A DNA stretch of 64,000 nt, taken from Halobacillus sp. A5 (lineage in GTDB: Bacteria; Bacillota; Bacilli; Bacillales; Halobacillaceae). Below, piece after piece: positions 45,692-57,698 of the stretch; the first letter of the stretch is position 1; each line of letters opens with the position of its first letter. The DNA is taken from positions 1 to 64,000 of the forward strand of contig NZ_JAIZEO010000001.1 in the NCBI RefSeq assembly GCF_024189315.1. Reading direction: 5' to 3'. A program made the translations under genes and the position numbers. Under the pieces are notes generated by a model. It searched no databases. It saw nothing but the letters and a program-made list of their open reading frames with translations, and was not told where the DNA came from.

Positions 45692-46819
45692 TTAATTGTA
45701 CAAAAGACTAACTTCATAATTTGTCTCTTCTTGATAATAAAGTTTTTCAGTTTCTAAAATAAACTGAAAAATATCCTCTGCTGCATGATCATTGATGAAC
45801 GCTTTTTGTGATCTTTTAATGATGTTCAACTTATAACCATCATTTTTTAATATATCTTCAATAATCGGTTTAATGTTATTTATATAGTTACATACTACGC
45901 CAAGATTTAGCTTTTGAGCAAATGCAGGGTTGTCCTCTTCTTGACCAGGTAAAGCACCAGTAATGATAAGTGGAGTGTTTGGACTACCTCTTGTAAGAGC
46001 AATATCGGATGCAAACATTAGATCTTGAATATTTTTCGTAAAACCATAGACTTCAACTTTTTCACCATATCTACTTAGCGATTCCTCTAATTCAGCCTTT
46101 AATTTTTCATTTCTTCCTGTAATAATTTTTACCCTACAATCAAAATTATCTAACATATTTTCAGCAATACTTTTCATATTGCCGATCCCTTCACCACCGC
46201 TCATAATTAAGCATGTAAGAGGGGTTTGTTGGTCTTGTGCAACCTGCAAATTTTTATCATTGGCAAAGAAACGAGAACGTACAGGAAATCCTAAAACAGC
46301 TATTTTCTCCTCAGGCACCCCAAATTCCCTACATTTCTCTTTTGCTTCTTCCGTAGGGCATATAATATAATCTGCTCTCCGGTCTGCCCACAATGGATAA
46401 ATATTTACTAAGTCTGCAATTAACGTAAGAAAAGGTATTTTAATTTTTTGCTTTTCTAAAATATTGAGAATTGATCCATTAAAGTTAGGATGGACCGATA
46501 AAATTACATCCGGTTCAACTTCCTCAATAAGCTGTAAAAATTTTCTTTTAATTTGTAATTCGATAAAATTGTTTACCAAAGATGCTTTTATTGCTGTTAA
46601 TTTCCATACTATTTTCCATAAGTTTTCAGCAGTTCGGGTTATTGGTCCATAAGAACTTCCAATTAAATACAGAAATTTACCGCCAAGTGAAAAACCATCA
46701 ACTACATGTAATTTTAAATCATCACTATTCACACCAATCTTTTCGGACAAAGATTCAGTTATACTCTTATGTCCATGTCCTGTATTATCAGAAGAAATGA
46801 TTAATACCTTTTTTTGCAT
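45692..46819 (-). CDS. MGDG-synthase-family glycosyltransferase
   Basis: A 375-residue GT28-like enzyme of the monogalactosyldiacylglycerol synthase/UgtP type. The N-terminal domain starts KVLIISSDNTGHGHKSITES, where the glycine-rich loop binds the acceptor region. The linker shows DVILSVHPNFNG, and the C-terminal domain has LIMSGGEGIGNMKS, VYGFTKNIQDLMFASDIALTRG and GSPNTPLIITGALPGQEEDNP. Relatives transfer glucose or galactose to diacylglycerol at the inner membrane. The acceptor here is unknown. AAAGGAGGTGCTG lies before the ATG. It follows the GC-rich permease on the same strand after ~105 bases with no terminator between, so co-transcription is likely. Confidence 0.85.
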   Translation of the reverse strand: MQKKVLIISSDNTGHGHKSITESLSEKIGVNSDDLKLHVVDGFSLGGKFLYLIGSSYGPITRTAENLWKIVWKLTAIKASLVNNFIELQIKRKFLQLIEEVEPDVILSVHPNFNGSILNILEKQKIKIPFLTLIADLVNIYPLWADRRADYIICPTEEAKEKCREFGVPEEKIAVLGFPVRSRFFANDKNLQVAQDQQTPLTCLIMSGGEGIGNMKSIAENMLDNFDCRVKIITGRNEKLKAELEESLSRYGEKVEVYGFTKNIQDLMFASDIALTRGSPNTPLIITGALPGQEEDNPAFAQKLNLGVVCNYINNIKPIIEDILKNDGYKLNIIKRSQKAFINDHAAEDIFQFILETEKLYYQEETNYEVSLLYN

Positions 46820-46839
46820 ATTTTCAGCACCTCCTTTTT

Positions 46840-50232
<3,393 letters not shown>

Positions 50233-50265
50233 GATCCCACCTCCAAACTTGATTACTATATATTG

Positions 50266-50413
50266 TCATCGTCGACTTGCCCGAACCCGACGGACCCATC
50301 ACAGCCGTGAACTTCCCCGCCGGGAACGCGATGGTGAGGTCGTCGAGCATGGCCGCAGCGTCATGATGCGCAGAGGGAATGGACAATAAAGGCATAAATA
50401 AGATATTGTTCAT
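50266..50413 (-). pseudogene. Truncated second ABC ATPase start
   Basis: A minus-strand frame with AAAAGGAG before ATG (50413) encodes the host-like MNNILFMPLLSIPSAHHDAA and then the GC-rich LDDLTIAFPAGKFTAVMGP followed by SGSGKSTM, where homology ends. The 83 bases at 50266-50348 match 50031-50113 of the intact ATPase at all but 2 positions. Compared with the intact gene about 18 codons between the DDAA and LDD segments are missing. It is a deletion derivative of a second, similar ATPase gene, again joined to a host-like start. Confidence 0.75.
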
Positions 50414-50486
50414 TTTAATTGCTCCTTTTGAATTAATATAAAATCACAACCAAAGTATATCCACTACCTTTAAACTCCCTTATTCC

Positions 50487-50523
50487 AAACAATAAACAGT
50501 TGTTAAACAACTGTTTATTGTTT
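50487..50523. terminator. Perfect hairpin upstream of the ABC region
   Basis: AAACAATAAACAGTTG, TTAAA loop, CAACTGTTTATTGTTT. It can act as a terminator in either direction and lies between the amidase relic and the ATPase relic. Confidence 0.7.
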
Positions 50524-50524
50524 T

Positions 50525-50648
50525 GTAAACAGCTTTCTGACAAAGGACGTATGTCAATAATGATTTCAAAATCCTGTAAACCATTTCCTACAGCTCTAGG
50601 ATTTCTTCCACCATGTCCTGGGTCCAAAATAACTTTCAGTTTGGCCAT
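50525..50648 (-). pseudogene. N-terminal fragment of an N-acetylmuramoyl-L-alanine amidase
   Basis: From ATG at 50648 the minus strand reads MAKLKVILDPGHGGRNPRAV, then GNGLQDFEIIIDIRPLSE. LDPGHGG with its zinc-binding histidine is the start of the Amidase_3 family, as in CwlC/CwlM-like lytic enzymes. Homology ends after about 42 residues and runs into the hairpin, so the gene is truncated. It may be a relic of a phage or sporulation amidase. Confidence 0.65.
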
Positions 50649-51168
50649 TTACTGATCCCCTCGTGCAGAACTCATCTAAACACCTAAAATGATACTTGCA
50701 TTGTAACGACCTATCATTATGAGCAAGAGGGATAGCTAGAATATCCGTATAAGATCTTTCAGAAACTTGTAAAGTAGCATATAGTGTAGCCAATACACTA
50801 TTATATAAGCTGCTGTTATTATCATATTTACAAAAAAATTAAATTGGTGTATTCTTCACTCTACTAATCCTACAAGCAAAAAAACTTCGGTAGACTAAAA
50901 CCACAAACGGGCTAGTTTGTGGATGGAGGAGAGCAGGTTGTTATAAGATAACTAAGGATGTACCCGCTATTGAATAGGAATAAATAAATAAATGCCAATA
51001 CATATTCAATCACATCAACAGCATGAATATGACGTAAACAGCTAGTAGTATGTCGCCTTTTGCTAGTTACAAAACAACATGGGATTGATAATATGATAAC
51101 TATCCTACCAACAGGGTGGACACTATAAAAATTGTTCAGGCTATAGATAGCTAAGGGAGGGTTTATAA
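50649..51168. other. Intergenic stretch, no gene recognised
   Basis: About 520 bases without a convincing gene. An open minus-strand frame at 50596-50793 overlaps the amidase start and resembles nothing I know. An AT-rich region with stop codons in all frames precedes the AraC gene, whose ribosome binding site (AAGGGAGGG) is at about 51150. Confidence 0.5.
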
Positions 51169-52182
51169 ATGACGTCTTATACTAGTATTAAATTCCCGAC
51201 CGGATTTTGGACGGGATTGCGTCAACTAGGGATTCTCCCCCAAGAAGTGGCCCGAAAAGCGGGACTTCCACTCACTATCATTAATGAACCAACTGTCACC
51301 TTTTCCCAATATTTCTCAATTTGGCAGGCGTATTCCGATATCATAGGTGACACAGCTAAAGGGATCGTCAAGCTAACGACCGGCTTCGAAACAGTTCATT
51401 TTCCACCAACTGTTTTAGCAGCTTATCACGCTCGAGACTATCGTGACGCACTAACACGTATGGCTCGGTATAAACAGCTGTGCCCCCCTGAAAGCTTACT
51501 TATCTCAGAGGAAGGCGATGAATGTACTATCGAACTGGGATGGTTGTCTGCAGAGCAATCTGGTCCTTCGATGTTAGTAGGTATTACGCTTGCGTTTCTT
51601 TTAGAATTAGGACGCCGGGGAACTGGTCAGCCATTGACTGCGAAGTCCGTCGAATTTTCGCATTTAATAGGCGACGCTCAGTCGCTTGAAGCTTACTTCG
51701 GGTGCCATGTCCAGCTCGGTGGAAATCGTAACAAATTGACGCTCCATAGAAGTGATCTTCACAGTTCTTTTGTTTCGTATAACGCAGAATTGCTTGAAAT
51801 CTTGACTCCCATTTTGGACCAGTCGGTCGATGAGCAGCAACTTAGCCATTCAATTATCGGGGTGGTCAAATGGATCATAAAACGCAGCCTGCCAGGAGGA
51901 CGTTCCAACACCCAGACTGTCGCAGCCGAGTTAGGGATGAGCAATCGTACCTTGCAGCGCCGTCTTCATGAGGAAAGGACGAGCTTCAAACATCTGTTAA
52001 CACAAGTTCGACAAGAACTGGCACGGGAGTACTTAGCAGATCTTTCGCTCGATATTCGTGAAGTAGCCTTCCTCTTAGGTTATGAGGATCAAAACTCGTT
52101 CTATAGGGCCTTTCGGCTTTGGGAGGGAGATACACCCTCAAATTGGCGTACTGAACATTTAGGTGTAAACTCGATAAACTAA
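51169..52182 (+). CDS. AraC-family regulator (OruR/ToxT-like N-terminal domain)
   Basis: A 337-residue regulator. The N-terminal ~190 residues match the Arabinose_bd/OruR type (GFWTGLRQLGILPQEVARKAGLP ... FPPTVLAAYHARDYRDALTRMARYKQLCPP as landmarks). The C-terminal AraC HTH pair is complete: TVAAELGMSNRTLQRRLHEE and DIREVAFLLGYEDQNSFYRAFRLWEG. The type is more usual in Proteobacteria than in Bacillaceae, and codon use is a little more GC-rich than the neighbours, consistent with transfer. A strong ribosome binding site (AAGGGAGGG) precedes the ATG. The SDR gene 37 bases downstream is the likely co-transcribed partner. Confidence 0.88.
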   Translation: MTSYTSIKFPTGFWTGLRQLGILPQEVARKAGLPLTIINEPTVTFSQYFSIWQAYSDIIGDTAKGIVKLTTGFETVHFPPTVLAAYHARDYRDALTRMARYKQLCPPESLLISEEGDECTIELGWLSAEQSGPSMLVGITLAFLLELGRRGTGQPLTAKSVEFSHLIGDAQSLEAYFGCHVQLGGNRNKLTLHRSDLHSSFVSYNAELLEILTPILDQSVDEQQLSHSIIGVVKWIIKRSLPGGRSNTQTVAAELGMSNRTLQRRLHEERTSFKHLLTQVRQELAREYLADLSLDIREVAFLLGYEDQNSFYRAFRLWEGDTPSNWRTEHLGVNSIN

Positions 52183-52219
52183 TCTTTTTTTAACTATTAA
52201 CGAAAAGGAGAAATGAATT

Positions 52220-53014
52220 ATGGACATGGGACTAACCAACAAAACAGCTTTAGTTACAGGCTCAACAAAAGGTATAGGTAAAGCAATTGCTATTGAGCTT
52301 GCAAAGGAAGGTGTTAATGTCCTTATTAATGGCCGGAATTATGAAGAGGTAGAGGGGATTGTAAATGAAATTAAATCAGATTTCCCTACCACGTCTCCCA
52401 AAAATGCTGCAGCCGATATTGTGGATGTTGAACAACGAGAGAATTTATTCAATAAGTATCCCAATATTGATATTTTAGTTAACAATATGGGTATCTATGA
52501 GATCATGCAATATGAGGACGTTGACGATGAAGTATGGGAAAAATACTTCCGTACCAATGTTCTTGCTGCGAATGGTTTATCTAAATTTTATTTACCTAAA
52601 ATGTTGAACCATGAGTTTGGCCGGATTATCTTTATTGCGAGTGAAGAAGCAGTTATGCCTTCCGGACAAATGCCTCAGTATTGTATGACAAAATCAATGC
52701 TTCTATCATTGTCAAAAAGCTTATCTAAATTAACAATAGGAAAAGATGTTACGGTCAATACAATCATGCCAGGACCAACACTCTCTGAAAATGTGCATCA
52801 AATCATTGAGGGTATGTACGACCATAAAGATATGACTTTTTCAGAAAAAGAGAAGGAATTTATGACTACAAACCTACCTCAATCTGAGATACAAAGATTT
52901 ATCAGACCTATAGAAATAGGAAGGCTAACTACATTTGTCTGTAGCCCTTATGCATCGGCCTTTAAAGGGTCCCCAATCCGTATGGATGGTGGTTTGGTAC
53001 CGACTATCTTCTAA
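52220..53014 (+). CDS. SDR-family oxidoreductase
   Basis: A 264-residue short-chain dehydrogenase. The cofactor loop is TGSTKGIGKA, the NNMG motif is in ILVNNMGIYEI, and the catalytic pair Y-x3-K is YCMTK. The expected catalytic serine falls in IFIASEEAV. The C-terminal IRMDGGLVPTIF is typical of the fold. It would reduce or oxidise an unknown small molecule with NAD(P). AAAAGGAG lies before the ATG. It follows the AraC gene by 37 bases, so the pair is probably one unit. Confidence 0.9.
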   Translation: MDMGLTNKTALVTGSTKGIGKAIAIELAKEGVNVLINGRNYEEVEGIVNEIKSDFPTTSPKNAAADIVDVEQRENLFNKYPNIDILVNNMGIYEIMQYEDVDDEVWEKYFRTNVLAANGLSKFYLPKMLNHEFGRIIFIASEEAVMPSGQMPQYCMTKSMLLSLSKSLSKLTIGKDVTVNTIMPGPTLSENVHQIIEGMYDHKDMTFSEKEKEFMTTNLPQSEIQRFIRPIEIGRLTTFVCSPYASAFKGSPIRMDGGLVPTIF

Positions 53015-53049
53015 GGCATAATGCCTCCTGGCAGCCTTTGGTTTAGGTG

Positions 53050-53460
53050 TTTAGAAACTCTCTACATATATGGAGGGGCTCAGAAAATTAGTTTTACAAC
53101 ACTCTCAGGTGGGGAAGGCAGCGGACTCTCATTGCCCGTGCTCTTGCTCAACAGGCGGATCTTCTGCTGCTTGATGAACCTACTAACCATTTGGATATTC
53201 ATTATCAACATGAAATCCTTCAATTGATTCGCTCGTTAGGATTTACAACTATCGTTGTTCTTCACGATTTAAATTTAGCGGCACGTTATTGTGACCACCT
53301 CGTTCTGCTTAATGAGGGAGAAGTCGTCCGTTCGGGTCCGACTGCAGACGTGCTTGTTCCCGAAGTGATCGAGCCTGTCTATAGAATGAAAGTAAAAACA
53401 TTTATGGAGGAAGAATGCGTGCAGCTTATATTTCGTCCGAAGGTGTTTTCTCAGTCATAA
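53050..53460 (+). pseudogene. C-terminal half of an iron-siderophore-type ABC ATPase
   Basis: After a broken beginning (KISFTTLSGGE), a one-base frame change leads to QRTLIARALAQQADLLLLDE, then PTNHLDIHYQHEILQLI, TTIVVLHDLNLAARYCDHLV and a final EPVYRMKVKTFMEE. This is the FecE/FepC/FhuC pattern for ferric-siderophore or cobalamin import. The Walker A half is absent, and no permease or binding protein is adjacent, so it is a non-functional remnant that begins 35 bases after the SDR stop. Confidence 0.75.
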
Positions 53461-53800
53461 AAAAACTTGCTTAATACTTTTTAGACCGGAAAAAAGTATC
53501 CAGGGGTGCAATTTACCGAGTAACGTTGATTATTCATTAGTTACTAATACATAAATGGTTGAACTTCAGCCCGATATGCAACTCCAAATGACATACTTTC
53601 TGTTGTTAATATCAATAAACTTTAGCCACTCAAAGATTGATTGAGTGGCTTTTTGTATTTTAAAGAAACTTTCCCTTGAGAATTCGCAAAGATTTCAAAC
53701 TTATATTTTATACTAGAAAGCGTTGGGCAAACTTATAAAAAAGGATGGTAAAAGGCCTGCATGAAAAAAATAATGTGAACGGTATAATTTCCGGAAAATA
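53461..53800. other. Intergenic stretch with one terminator
   Basis: About 340 bases without a gene. A hairpin AGCCACTCAA / TTGAGTGGCT followed by TTTTG (53624-53654) is an intrinsic terminator on the plus strand. The rest shows stop codons in all frames. Confidence 0.6.
53624..53655 (+). terminator. Intrinsic terminator
   Basis: AGCCACTCAA, 7-base loop, TTGAGTGGCT, then TTTTTG; possibly the original end of the siderophore-ATPase operon. Confidence 0.8.
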
Positions 53801-53814
53801 CAATAGTGGTTTCG

Positions 53815-54502
53815 CATCTAAAGGATAATAAACTATCTTTTATCAACGAAGAGACAAATCAAGTCATTCATTAGAATTAGATTTTACGATTGCTGATATG
53901 GTTCGGATTGATGACTCTCATATCTCTTTTACAACAAAAGAGGAAGACTATCTTTACTTATTAAATTTACAATCAGGAAAACTGAAGGAATGGGCTAGTG
54001 TTGGTTCAGGTGTAAATGACCTTCTTTATAATTCCGAGGTGGGGCAATTATATTTATCAGATAGTAAAAATAATCAAATTCAAGTTTTTGACACAGATAA
54101 AGAAAAAATCATTGAAAAAGTATCGGTTGGGAAATTTCCATTATCCATAACAGCTGATCAAAAAAATGAGCACCTCTATGTGGTTAATCAACAAAGCTCT
54201 ACAGTATCTGTTATTGATTTGAATAATTTCCGCGTAGACGAGTAGTTTCTTGTTCCTCATCATCCAGAAGGGATTTTGGTGAATGATTCAAAGTTATACT
54301 TAGGCGGACATGGTCCGGTTCGTGGTGAGTTAAATCGTCATATTTATGTACTAGATGCACAAAGTGGGAAGCAGCTTGATCAAATCTAATGCCTGTGAAA
54401 CTATTTAGTCCAGAAGTTAGTCCTGAATCCTTTCAGGTGACTTCGGAAATTCCGGTCACGGGAGGTCCGGTATCGATAGTAAGGGGAGGTGGGAAAGAAT
54501 GA
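53815..54502 (+). pseudogene. Broken YncE-like beta-propeller protein
   Basis: Scattered frames give SFINEETNQVI, then (53898-54245) SHISFTTKEEDYLYLLNLQS, GQLYLSDSKNNQIQVFD, GKFPLSITADQKNEHLYVVN and STVSVIDLNNFRV. After an in-frame TAG they give HPEGILVNDSKLYLGGHGPV and a short tail ending at 54502. The YVVNQQSSTVSVID-type repeats are typical of 7-bladed propellers of the YncE/lactonase type. At least one frameshift and two stops break it, and the signal peptide is missing. It ends where the response regulator start overlaps (ATGA). Confidence 0.65.
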
Positions 54503-55156
54503 ACATACTTGTGGTGGATGATGAATTTGACATGATCAAGATGCTGAAATCCTATTTAGAACTTCATAACTCACACACACTGTGTGTGTGACACCGTCTT
54601 TACCGCTGATTGAAGCTATAGAAGCCATTAAGCTGAAAAACATAGACTTGGTGTTATTGGATCTCATGATGCCGCGGATGGTTGGGATTACGGCTTGTAA
54701 GGAAATTCGTGACTTTTCTGATGTACCTATATTGATGTTGACGGCAAAGGGTAACGAAGATGATCGTGTTATGGGGCTGAGATCAGGCGCAGAAGATTAT
54801 ATTGTGAAACCGTTCAGTCCAAAAGAGCTTGTGGCAAGAATTGAAGCAACATTTCGAAGGGCCAATGCCATCAATATAGAAATGATCAATTCTTTCACCA
54901 CCAGGATATATCCATAGATTTTAAAGGGCATGTGGTCAAGGTAAACGAAAAAACCATTAACCTTACAAGGAAAGAATTTCAATTGCTTGCCTTTCTAGTT
55001 AGAAATCAGGGGCAGGTTTTCACTAGAGAACATTTGCTTGATCAAATTTGGGGGATGGAAAGTGAAGGTACGATGAGAACAGTGGATACGCATGTGAAAA
55101 CTCTTCGGCTGAAGTTGAAGTCAGCAGGTTCTCATATTCAAACGGTGTGGGTATAA
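54499..55156 (+). pseudogene. Broken OmpR-family response regulator
   Basis: It starts MNILVVDDEFDMIKMLKSYL with a good GGGGAGG ribosome binding site, but breaks at 54575-54593 where a perfect CACACACAC / GTGTGTGTG palindrome is inserted and gives a stop. The receiver domain resumes with DLVLLDLMMPRMVG and DYIVKPFSPKEL; a second break follows near 54890. The HTH continues (FQLLAFLVRNQGQVFTREHL; TVDTHVKTLRLKL) and ends at IQTVWV*, missing the last few residues. The kinase partner is absent. A dead regulator, probably once paired with the propeller protein. Confidence 0.78.
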
Positions 55157-55558
55157 ATTCACTTAAACACTTCTTTACAAATCAAGGGTTGAAATAAAAA
55201 ATTGGGTGACAATGGTAATTCTAAATTAATAAGTAGATGTCATTGAGGCAAAAATAAGTTCATCTAAGGGGAATTAAGTTTGACTATTATTAAGAAACTA
55301 AAGTAAATACTACAAAATAAACTGTCAGTGTAGAACTCAATATTTCTACTTAACAGTTATTAAGGAAAAGAGCATATGCAACTACATGGATTTATTCAAA
55401 AATACACGTTAACAAAAATATAATTTTATATTAAATTCTTTATAAGGATTTTCCTTTATATGTGTCTGCCCACGCTATTAATAATTAGCCCCAATTCAGC
55501 CCCATTTAGCCCCAATTTAATGCGTTAGTATACATCATTTCTCAAAGTTGTTAAGAAT
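55157..55558. other. Right end of the island, no gene
   Basis: About 400 AT-rich bases downstream of the broken regulator with stop codons in all frames. I recognise only the iterons at 55484-55518. Confidence 0.55.
55484..55518. repeat. GGGGCT iterons near the right att
   Basis: Three copies of AGCCCCA(A/T)TT in tandem (minus strand: AATTGGGGCTA, AATGGGGCTGA, AATTGGGGCTA), about 110 bases inside the right repeat and in the same orientation as the left set at 40048. Probable arm-type binding sites of the lost integrase. Confidence 0.45.
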
Positions 55559-55560
55559 TA

Positions 55561-55603
55561 AAAAAGCCCCGAAACATTGATTTAACAACATTTCTAAGGC
55601 TTT
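55561..55603 (-). terminator. rpsD terminator
   Basis: On the minus strand AAAGCCTTAGAAATG, a loop, then CATTGTTTCGGGGCTTT-type pairing and TTTTTT; it is about 30 bases after the rpsD stop. It lies on the island side of the right repeat, so either the element supplies it or it was carried with the attachment site. Confidence 0.7.
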
Positions 55604-55629
55604 CATTGTTATAATATGCATTCCAACTC

Positions 55630-55651
55630 TATTAACGAGAGTAGAATTCAA
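55630..55651. repeat. Right island boundary: rpsD 3' end (att)
   Basis: The 22 bases identical to 39975-39996. Here they encode the last residues of ribosomal protein S4 and its stop codon, so the integration left a complete rpsD. Confidence 0.85.
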
Positions 55652-56234
55652 CGATAAGAGCTTCGTTGATTTCAGCAGGAAGTTCTGCACGCTCTGGGTA
55701 ACGAGAGTAAGAACCTTCACGCTTCTCATCATCAAAAGTTAGGTATTCAGGTACAAAGTTGTTAACTTCAACAGCATCCTGAACGATGTCTAAGCTTTGA
55801 GATTTTTCGCGAAGACCAATTGTTTGACCAGGCTTCACACGGTAGGATGGAATGTCAACACGACCGCCATCTACTGTTACGTGACCATGGTTTACCAGTT
55901 GACGAGCCTGCGGGCGCGTACGGGCAAGACCTAGACGGTAAACAAGGTTGTCCAGACGAGACTCAAGAAGAATCATGAAGTTCTCACCATGGATCCCTTT
56001 CATGTTACCTGCTTCTTCAAAAAGACGACGGAATTGACGTTCAGTCAATCCATACATAAAGCGAAGCTTCTGCTTCTCTTGAAGCTGAAGTCCGAATTCA
56101 GATAGTTTTTTACGTTGGTTTGGACCATGTTGTCCTGGAGCGTAAGGGCGCTTGTCAAGCTCCTTACCTGTTCCGCTTAAAGAAATGCCATAACGACGTG
56201 ATTTTTTCCAGGTAGAACCTGTATAACGTGCCAT
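55632..56234 (-). CDS. rpsD: Ribosomal protein S4
   Basis: A 200-residue S4 protein. It starts [20 protein letters not shown] and contains the S4 RNA-binding motif ([29 protein letters not shown] as landmark, residues ~90-118). The C-terminal [13 protein letters not shown] is at the island boundary and intact. S4 initiates assembly of the 30S body by binding 16S rRNA, and in B. subtilis it represses its own mRNA. GGAGG lies upstream of the ATG. It is transcribed alone from a strong promoter. Confidence 0.97.
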   Translation of the reverse strand: MARYTGSTWKKSRRYGISLSGTGKELDKRPYAPGQHGPNQRKKLSEFGLQLQEKQKLRFMYGLTERQFRRLFEEAGNMKGIHGENFMILLESRLDNLVYRLGLARTRPQARQLVNHGHVTVDGGRVDIPSYRVKPGQTIGLREKSQSLDIVQDAVEVNNFVPEYLTFDDEKREGSYSRYPERAELPAEINEALIVEFYSR

Positions 56235-56423
56235 AGGTATTTCCTCCTTTTATTTTATTTTGCATAAAATAAAAACAGTGTGTTCCTGATAACGCTGTAC
56301 ATTTTATTTTCATGCACCATCGCTCCAGCAGCAGAGAGTTACACGATGCACCTCATAATAGAGGAATAAAATGAAAACAGTCGCCGGTTCCACATAGGCT
56401 GCCATTTATTTTACACAAAGGCT
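56235..56423 (-). promoter_or_regulatory. rpsD leader, probable autoregulatory element
   Basis: The 5' untranslated region between the promoter and rpsD is about 180 bases, long for a ribosomal gene. It has several inverted repeats, for example ATTTTATTTT...AAAATAAAAT and CATTTTATTCC. B. subtilis rpsD has a leader to which S4 binds to repress translation. I infer the same here, but did not fold the RNA. Confidence 0.5.
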
Positions 56424-56453
56424 ATTATATAGGATTTCTTGAAGTAAAGTCAA
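56424..56453 (-). promoter_or_regulatory. rpsD promoter
   Basis: Minus strand TTGACT, 18-base spacer, TATAAT; near-consensus SigA promoter. Confidence 0.8.
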
Positions 56454-56460
56454 GAGGGTA

Positions 56461-56490
56461 CAAAAAAACGGGCAGGAAATCTGCCCGTTA
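56461..56490 (-). terminator. Terminator of ytsP
   Basis: AACGGGCAG, GAAAT loop, CTGCCCGTT, followed on the minus strand by TTTTTTT. Confidence 0.9.
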
Positions 56491-56492
56491 AA

Positions 56493-56972
56493 TTAAAGAT
56501 ATTTTTCTAAAGTATTTGCAAATGAATTTAAATATGACTCATCCATTTCATCGAATCTGCCTACAGAGGGACTGTCAATATCTAACACACCGTAAATCTC
56601 GCCATTTTTAAATAATGGGACCACGATCTCAGATTGACTCGCTGCATCGCAGGCAATATGGCCGGGGAAGGCATGAACATCTTCAATGCGCTGAGTTTTA
56701 CCTTCAGCTGCTGCAGTCCCGCATACACCTTTTCCTGAGGGTATTCTGACACAGGCTGGAAGTCCTTGAAAAGGTCCAAGTACCAGCTCTCCCTGTTTCC
56801 ATATATAAAAACCAACCCAGTTCACATCCTCCAAAAATTGATTCAATAATGCAGAAGCGTTAGATAAATTTGCAATTTCATCTGGCTCCCCTTCTAAAAG
56901 AGCATCGAGCTGCTTTATTAGTAATTGATATTGTTCTTCTTTTGTCCCTTTATATTGTTTGGATTGAAACAT
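56493..56972 (-). CDS. ytsP: Free methionine-R-sulfoxide reductase-type GAF protein (YtsP)
   Basis: A 159-residue single GAF domain of the fRMsr (MsrC) type. The conserved cysteines are in FQGLPACVRIPSGKGVCGTAA and HIACDAASQSEIVVPLF, the pattern needed for reduction of free methionine-R-sulfoxide. The motif NWVGFYIW is also typical. It follows rpsD in reverse orientation as in B. subtilis (rpsD, ytsP). AGGAGGTCC precedes the ATG. Confidence 0.88.
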   Translation of the reverse strand: MFQSKQYKGTKEEQYQLLIKQLDALLEGEPDEIANLSNASALLNQFLEDVNWVGFYIWKQGELVLGPFQGLPACVRIPSGKGVCGTAAAEGKTQRIEDVHAFPGHIACDAASQSEIVVPLFKNGEIYGVLDIDSPSVGRFDEMDESYLNSFANTLEKYL

Positions 56973-57095
56973 ATTTAGGACCTCCTTAGTATGTTTTCGA
57001 CATGATACGCGTAATCTTGTCGGGAATTGATGGACGATTATTAAAGGAATCTAGTTATTTTTAGAGAATCCTCCTAATAGGGAGGAATCCAAAAT

Positions 57096-57698
57096 ATGAA
57101 CCGTGAAATGAATACAAGGCAGCGAGTGTTGGATGTATCTTGTAGTTTGTTTTATAGCAATGGGTTTAACGGTACTTCTGTCAGGGATATTGCTAAGAAA
57201 GCGAAAGTGAATGTTTCTTTAATCCATTATTACTTTAAAAGTAAGCAGGGTTTGTTTGAATCTTTAGCCATTCAGTATTTTGAGCCTTATTTAGAAATGA
57301 TCGAACATGAAGCTCAAGAGAACTCTGAAACGGATTTACAACAATTGATTAAAGGAATTTTACATTATAAGCAGGTTCATTATCAACTCTCTTGTTTAGT
57401 TTATCGTGAATTATCACTCAATACGGTATTTGCTAAAGAGATGCTTGTAACGTACCTGGCTAAAGAGAATCACTTATTATCACAAATTTTATTTGATAAA
57501 AATACAAAATTTGAACTCTCTTATCGGGAGAAGCTTTGCCTGCTTCAATTTAAGGGACTGTTAAATGTCCCGCATATGATGCCGCAGGAATTTGAGGGCC
57601 TCTATTTGTCGGAGGAATCCATTCATCACTTTATACAAATCTATGCAGAACTAATGAAGCAGCAGGACGTTTTTAATTTGAAAGCCGTCATTTCATAA
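57096..57698 (+). CDS. refZ: RefZ (YttP), TetR-family regulator of Z-ring position
   Basis: A 200-residue TetR-type protein. The HTH is at residues ~8-45 (TRQRVLDVSCSLFYSNGFNG, TSVRDIAKKAKVNVSLIHYY). In B. subtilis RefZ binds sites near the origin during sporulation and inhibits FtsZ, helping place the polar septum. Position next to ytsP and hisJ is conserved. AGGGAGGAATCC lies before the ATG. The 3' end overlaps the end of the convergent hisJ gene by 11 bases. The presence of refZ suggests a spore-forming host. Confidence 0.9.
   Translation: MNREMNTRQRVLDVSCSLFYSNGFNGTSVRDIAKKAKVNVSLIHYYFKSKQGLFESLAIQYFEPYLEMIEHEAQENSETDLQQLIKGILHYKQVHYQLSCLVYRELSLNTVFAKEMLVTYLAKENHLLSQILFDKNTKFELSYREKLCLLQFKGLLNVPHMMPQEFEGLYLSEESIHHFIQIYAELMKQQDVFNLKAVIS

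Noticed and set aside
50596-50793. Minus-strand 65-codon frame upstream of the amidase fragment
   Set aside because: No recognised family, overlaps the amidase start in another frame, and no ribosome binding site.
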